From: Brevibacterium sp. 239c
GTDB taxonomy: Bacteria > Actinomycetota > Actinomycetes > Actinomycetales > Brevibacteriaceae
Assembly (NCBI RefSeq): GCF_900169365.1
Contig: NZ_FXZH01000014.1
Span: 1-64,000, forward strand
Direction of reading: 5' to 3'
DNA: 64,000 nt
In this document: positions 61,754-64,000 of the stretch, piece after piece
Numbering within the stretch: position 1 is the first letter of the stretch
Layout: every line of letters starts with the position of its first letter
Translations under genes and position numbers: made by a program
The notes under the pieces: generated by a model
The model's input: the letters and a program-made list of their open reading frames with translations, nothing else
What the model was told of the DNA's origin: nothing
The model's database searches: none

Positions 61754-62710
61754 GTGCGCATCGCCATCTACGCTTTCACCGGCATCACCATGTTCCACCT
61801 GTCCGTGCCGCAGATGGTCTTTGACGAGGTCGCGCGGCAAGGGCTCGCCCCCTGGCAGACCATCCTGTTCTCCGACGATTCCGGTCCGATTGCGACGGCG
61901 GAGGGGTATCAGATCACCGGTGTGAGTGGACCCGAAGTGGCATCCGACGCCGAGGTTGTCGTTGTTCCATCCTGGTACGACGATGGTCGCCCGGCTGGGC
62001 AGGACCTGCGTCGGCTGCTTGTGGCAAGGCATGACCGGGGTGCGACCATTGCGGGCCTCTGCCTGGGCACATTTCCCATCGCAGACGCGGGTCTGCTTGC
62101 CGGCCGTAAGGCGGTGACGCACTGGCAGGGTTTCGACCAGCTCACCCGAAGACACCCGGACCTGGAGATCGATGATTCCGTCCTCTACATCGATCACGGC
62201 GATGTCATCACTTCGGCGGGCACCGCCTCGGCGCTGGATGCCTGCCTTCATATGGTGCGCACACGTCTGGGGGCCGCGGCAGCCAACCAGGTGGCGCGCA
62301 GTCTGGTGATCGCGCCCCACCGAGATGGGGGCCAGGCACAGTACATCCAACGGCCGCTGCCGGAACAGCCCGACGATGATCCGATCTCTGCGGTTCTCGA
62401 CTGGGCCGTGAACCACCTCGACGAATCACTGTCTGTTGAGTGCCTCGCCGCGGTCGCGCACATGAGTGTGCGGACATTCAACCGAAGCTTTCGGTCCTCG
62501 ACGGGTGCCACGCCTGCATCGTGGGTGCGAATGCGCCGCCTCGACGAGGCCAGAAGGGCACTGGAGACCACGAGTCTGTCGATCGATCAGATCGCCGTGA
62601 ACTGTGGGTTCGGCAGTGTGGTGACTTTGCGGCAGAACTTTGCCGCGGCGTTTCAGACCACTCCTACGGAGTATCGACGTCGCTTCGAGGCCCGACCTGC
62701 GACTACTTAG
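61754..62710 (+). CDS. GlxA-type AraC regulator with DJ-1/PfpI domain
   Basis: 318 residues: N-terminal class I glutamine-amidotransferase-like (DJ-1/PfpI) domain with the cysteine elbow AGLCLGTFPIADAGLLAGR, then two AraC HTH motifs (SVECLAAVAHMSVRTFNRSFRSSTGATPASWVRMRRLDEARR; SIDQIAVNCGFGSVVTLRQNF). Typical activators of neighbouring amide or amine metabolism. Start GTG 61754, with GGAGGAG seven bases before it. Likely controls the divergent isochorismatase-family gene. Confidence 0.88.
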   Translation: MRIAIYAFTGITMFHLSVPQMVFDEVARQGLAPWQTILFSDDSGPIATAEGYQITGVSGPEVASDAEVVVVPSWYDDGRPAGQDLRRLLVARHDRGATIAGLCLGTFPIADAGLLAGRKAVTHWQGFDQLTRRHPDLEIDDSVLYIDHGDVITSAGTASALDACLHMVRTRLGAAAANQVARSLVIAPHRDGGQAQYIQRPLPEQPDDDPISAVLDWAVNHLDESLSVECLAAVAHMSVRTFNRSFRSSTGATPASWVRMRRLDEARRALETTSLSIDQIAVNCGFGSVVTLRQNFAAAFQTTPTEYRRRFEARPATT

Positions 62711-62746
62711 GCGCAGCCGATTCCGCGATTGAGTCTGTCGGGGCTG

Positions 62747-63238
62747 CTACCGATGCGATTGGCGATACCCGGGATGGACGTCGGGGGTGAGCTCGTGACT
62801 TTTAGCGATCTTGCCAAGCAGGGCGGCCAGGTGCTCCCGTTCTGCGTTGGTCAGTGCGCTCGTGATCTCTGCCTCGTGGGCTGCGCCGATCGTTCGCATC
62901 CTGCGCATGACCTTTTTTCCCTCAGTGGTAAGCCGAAGCTCATAGGTGCGGCGGTCACGTGCGCTGCGCTCGCGACTGACCAGTTCCTTTTTTTGGAGGT
63001 CATCGATCAGGACGACCACCCGGCTGGGAACCACCCCGAGTATGTCGGCGAGAGCTTGCTGGCTCAATCCTTCTTCGGCGGCGATGACGCGAAGAATTCC
63101 GACGTCTCCAGGCTGCAGCTCCAGTTCCTCTAGCCGAAGTGCGAAACGGTTGGCGGAATAGATGCCCACCTGGGATAGGAGGAATGCGACGCGCTGTGAG
63201 GCGTCACGCTGCTGAGGTTGTTTCGAGTCATTGGTCAC
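62747..63238 (-). CDS. MarR-family transcriptional regulator
   Basis: 163 residues: winged helix LQPGDVGILRVIAAEEGLSQQALADILGVVPSRVVVLIDDLQKKELVSRERSARDRRTYELRLT, with flanking dimerisation helices. Start GTG 63238. No ribosome site is present, and a TATTAT box (minus strand, 63242-63247) ends only three bases upstream, so the transcript may be leaderless. Probably represses itself and the divergent membrane-protein gene through the palindrome at 63257-63286. Confidence 0.87.
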   Translation of the reverse strand: MTNDSKQPQQRDASQRVAFLLSQVGIYSANRFALRLEELELQPGDVGILRVIAAEEGLSQQALADILGVVPSRVVVLIDDLQKKELVSRERSARDRRTYELRLTTEGKKVMRRMRTIGAAHEAEITSALTNAEREHLAALLGKIAKSHELTPDVHPGYRQSHR

Positions 63239-63256
63239 GCAATAATACTAGCGCAC

Positions 63257-63286
63257 ATGAATCATTCTGTGATATGAATGGTTCAT
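63257..63286. promoter_or_regulatory. Candidate MarR operator
   Basis: ATGAATCATT and AATGGTTCAT are inverted with one mismatch around ten bases (CTGTGATATG), in the region between the two divergent genes. Confidence 0.7.
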
Positions 63287-63388
63287 GGCAAAGATGCAAT
63301 GTGTATCTGGACGCTCTGTTCTCGCCACCGGAGCAGCGACCAATCGCTGGAGATCGCCGGTACGGTTCGAATCTGACAGGAGAAAATC

Positions 63389-64000
63389 ATGCTCACCGCG
63401 ACAGAAAGTGGGCGGCGACCGAAGGTTGGCCCGCCGCTACCTCCAATTGCGATCGCCACGGTCGCACTCTTCATGGCCTCACTGATCCTCCCGACAGTTC
63501 TCGCCAAGGGAGCTACATTCCCCTCGCCGTACGGTGACGCCGACATCGTTGTTGGCTACTTCCAGAACAACCCAACCCCTGTTCTCATCACGGCCCTACT
63601 CCAATTCGCTGCTTCGATCCCGCTGGTCATCTTCACCGCCACAGCATCGGTACGGCTCAACCACCTTGGCGTCTGCGTGCCCGGACCCACCATCGGCCTC
63701 GTGGGTGGGATCCTTTCCGCCGCCTTGCTGCAAATGTCGGCCTTGCTCACCTGGACTCTGACTCGACCCGAAATCCTTGAGCATGCAGAACTCATCCGGG
63801 TCCTCCACGACCTCGCTTTCATCACCGGCGGTCCCGGTTTCATCGTTCCCAGTGGCCTCCTCATCGCGGGGATCGCCGTACCTGGTCTGATCGCCGGCCT
63901 GCTCCCTCGTTGGTTGGCTTGGGCAGGCCTGGTGATAGCCGGACTGGCAATGATCGCGCTTCTTGCCATTGCATTCCCGGCGCTGTCGATTCTTTTGCCC
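63389..64000 (+). CDS. Hypothetical membrane protein, truncated by the window end
   Basis: At least 204 residues, still open at base 64000. Six hydrophobic stretches are visible (IAIATVALFMASLILPTVLA; LVGGILSAALLQMSALLTW; GFIVPSGLLIAGIAVPGLIAG and others). The pattern is similar to DUF4386-like membrane proteins. The start is ATG 63389, behind AGGAG. It is divergent from the MarR regulator, whose operator lies just upstream, so it is probably induced by a small molecule. Confidence 0.75.
   Translation, partial: MLTATESGRRPKVGPPLPPIAIATVALFMASLILPTVLAKGATFPSPYGDADIVVGYFQNNPTPVLITALLQFAASIPLVIFTATASVRLNHLGVCVPGPTIGLVGGILSAALLQMSALLTWTLTRPEILEHAELIRVLHDLAFITGGPGFIVPSGLLIAGIAVPGLIAGLLPRWLAWAGLVIAGLAMIALLAIAFPALSILLP

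Noticed and set aside
61613-62416. Long N-terminal extension of the isochorismatase-family frame
   Set aside because: It is antisense to the GlxA-type regulator; the domain itself begins at 61612 behind a good ribosome site.

Overview
The window is a GC-rich actinobacterial chromosome segment. Its gene content fits a Brevibacterium-like member of the Micrococcales: WYL and HxlR regulators, a BCCT choline transporter, an actinobacterial ars operon, an IS31831-like ISL3 element, and several starts that look leaderless. The genus is an inference, not something the sequence proves. I saw no rRNA, tRNA or CRISPR array.

Layout. 0.3-12.8 kb is ordinary housekeeping and catabolic DNA: an AbiEi/DUF559-like protein, a GNAT acetyltransferase, a 3-hydroxyacyl-CoA dehydrogenase, a Sad-type aldehyde dehydrogenase followed by an AtoE-type short-chain fatty-acid transporter, a BetT-type choline transporter, aspartate dehydrogenase, a Tag-family glycosylase and a Nudix hydrolase. 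13.1-15.6 kb has a WYL regulator divergent from a transposase-derived protein that seems to have lost part of its DDE triad. 16-33 kb holds a Ktr/Trk potassium system, a YihY/BrkB protein, several MFS transporters with TetR or GntR regulators and recognisable palindromic operators, an aldo/keto reductase, an enoyl-CoA hydratase and a TauE/SafE exporter.

33.0-49.8 kb is the most unusual part. A secreted HNH/DUF1524 nuclease gene with an Excalibur tail is broken after base 33679 and resumes at 49289. The roughly 15.6 kb between is a mobile island. At its left end is a tightly overlapping trio: a tyrosine recombinase, a small HTH protein, and an 837-residue protein with about eighteen CxxC motifs and a degenerate recombinase-like C-terminus. 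The rest is a mosaic: chimeric gene remnants, an IS3 element, a serine recombinase, a lipoprotein, a quinone oxidoreductase, an alpha/beta hydrolase, an IS5-family element split by an intact ISL3 element with an 8-bp target duplication, a nonsense-mutated ABC exporter remnant, and an ABC ATPase/permease pair cut off by an MFS remnant. Directly downstream is an intact paralogue of the broken nuclease, but it lacks the two residues expected to be catalytic.

50-64 kb returns to the chromosomal pattern: a hotdog thioesterase pair with an HxlR regulator, a LysR regulator, a ChaA-type antiporter, a MepB-family protein, a benzoylformate decarboxylase, an ars operon (arsR divergent from acr3-arsC-arsO), an isochorismatase-family hydrolase divergent from a GlxA-type regulator, and a MarR regulator divergent from a membrane protein that runs off the window.
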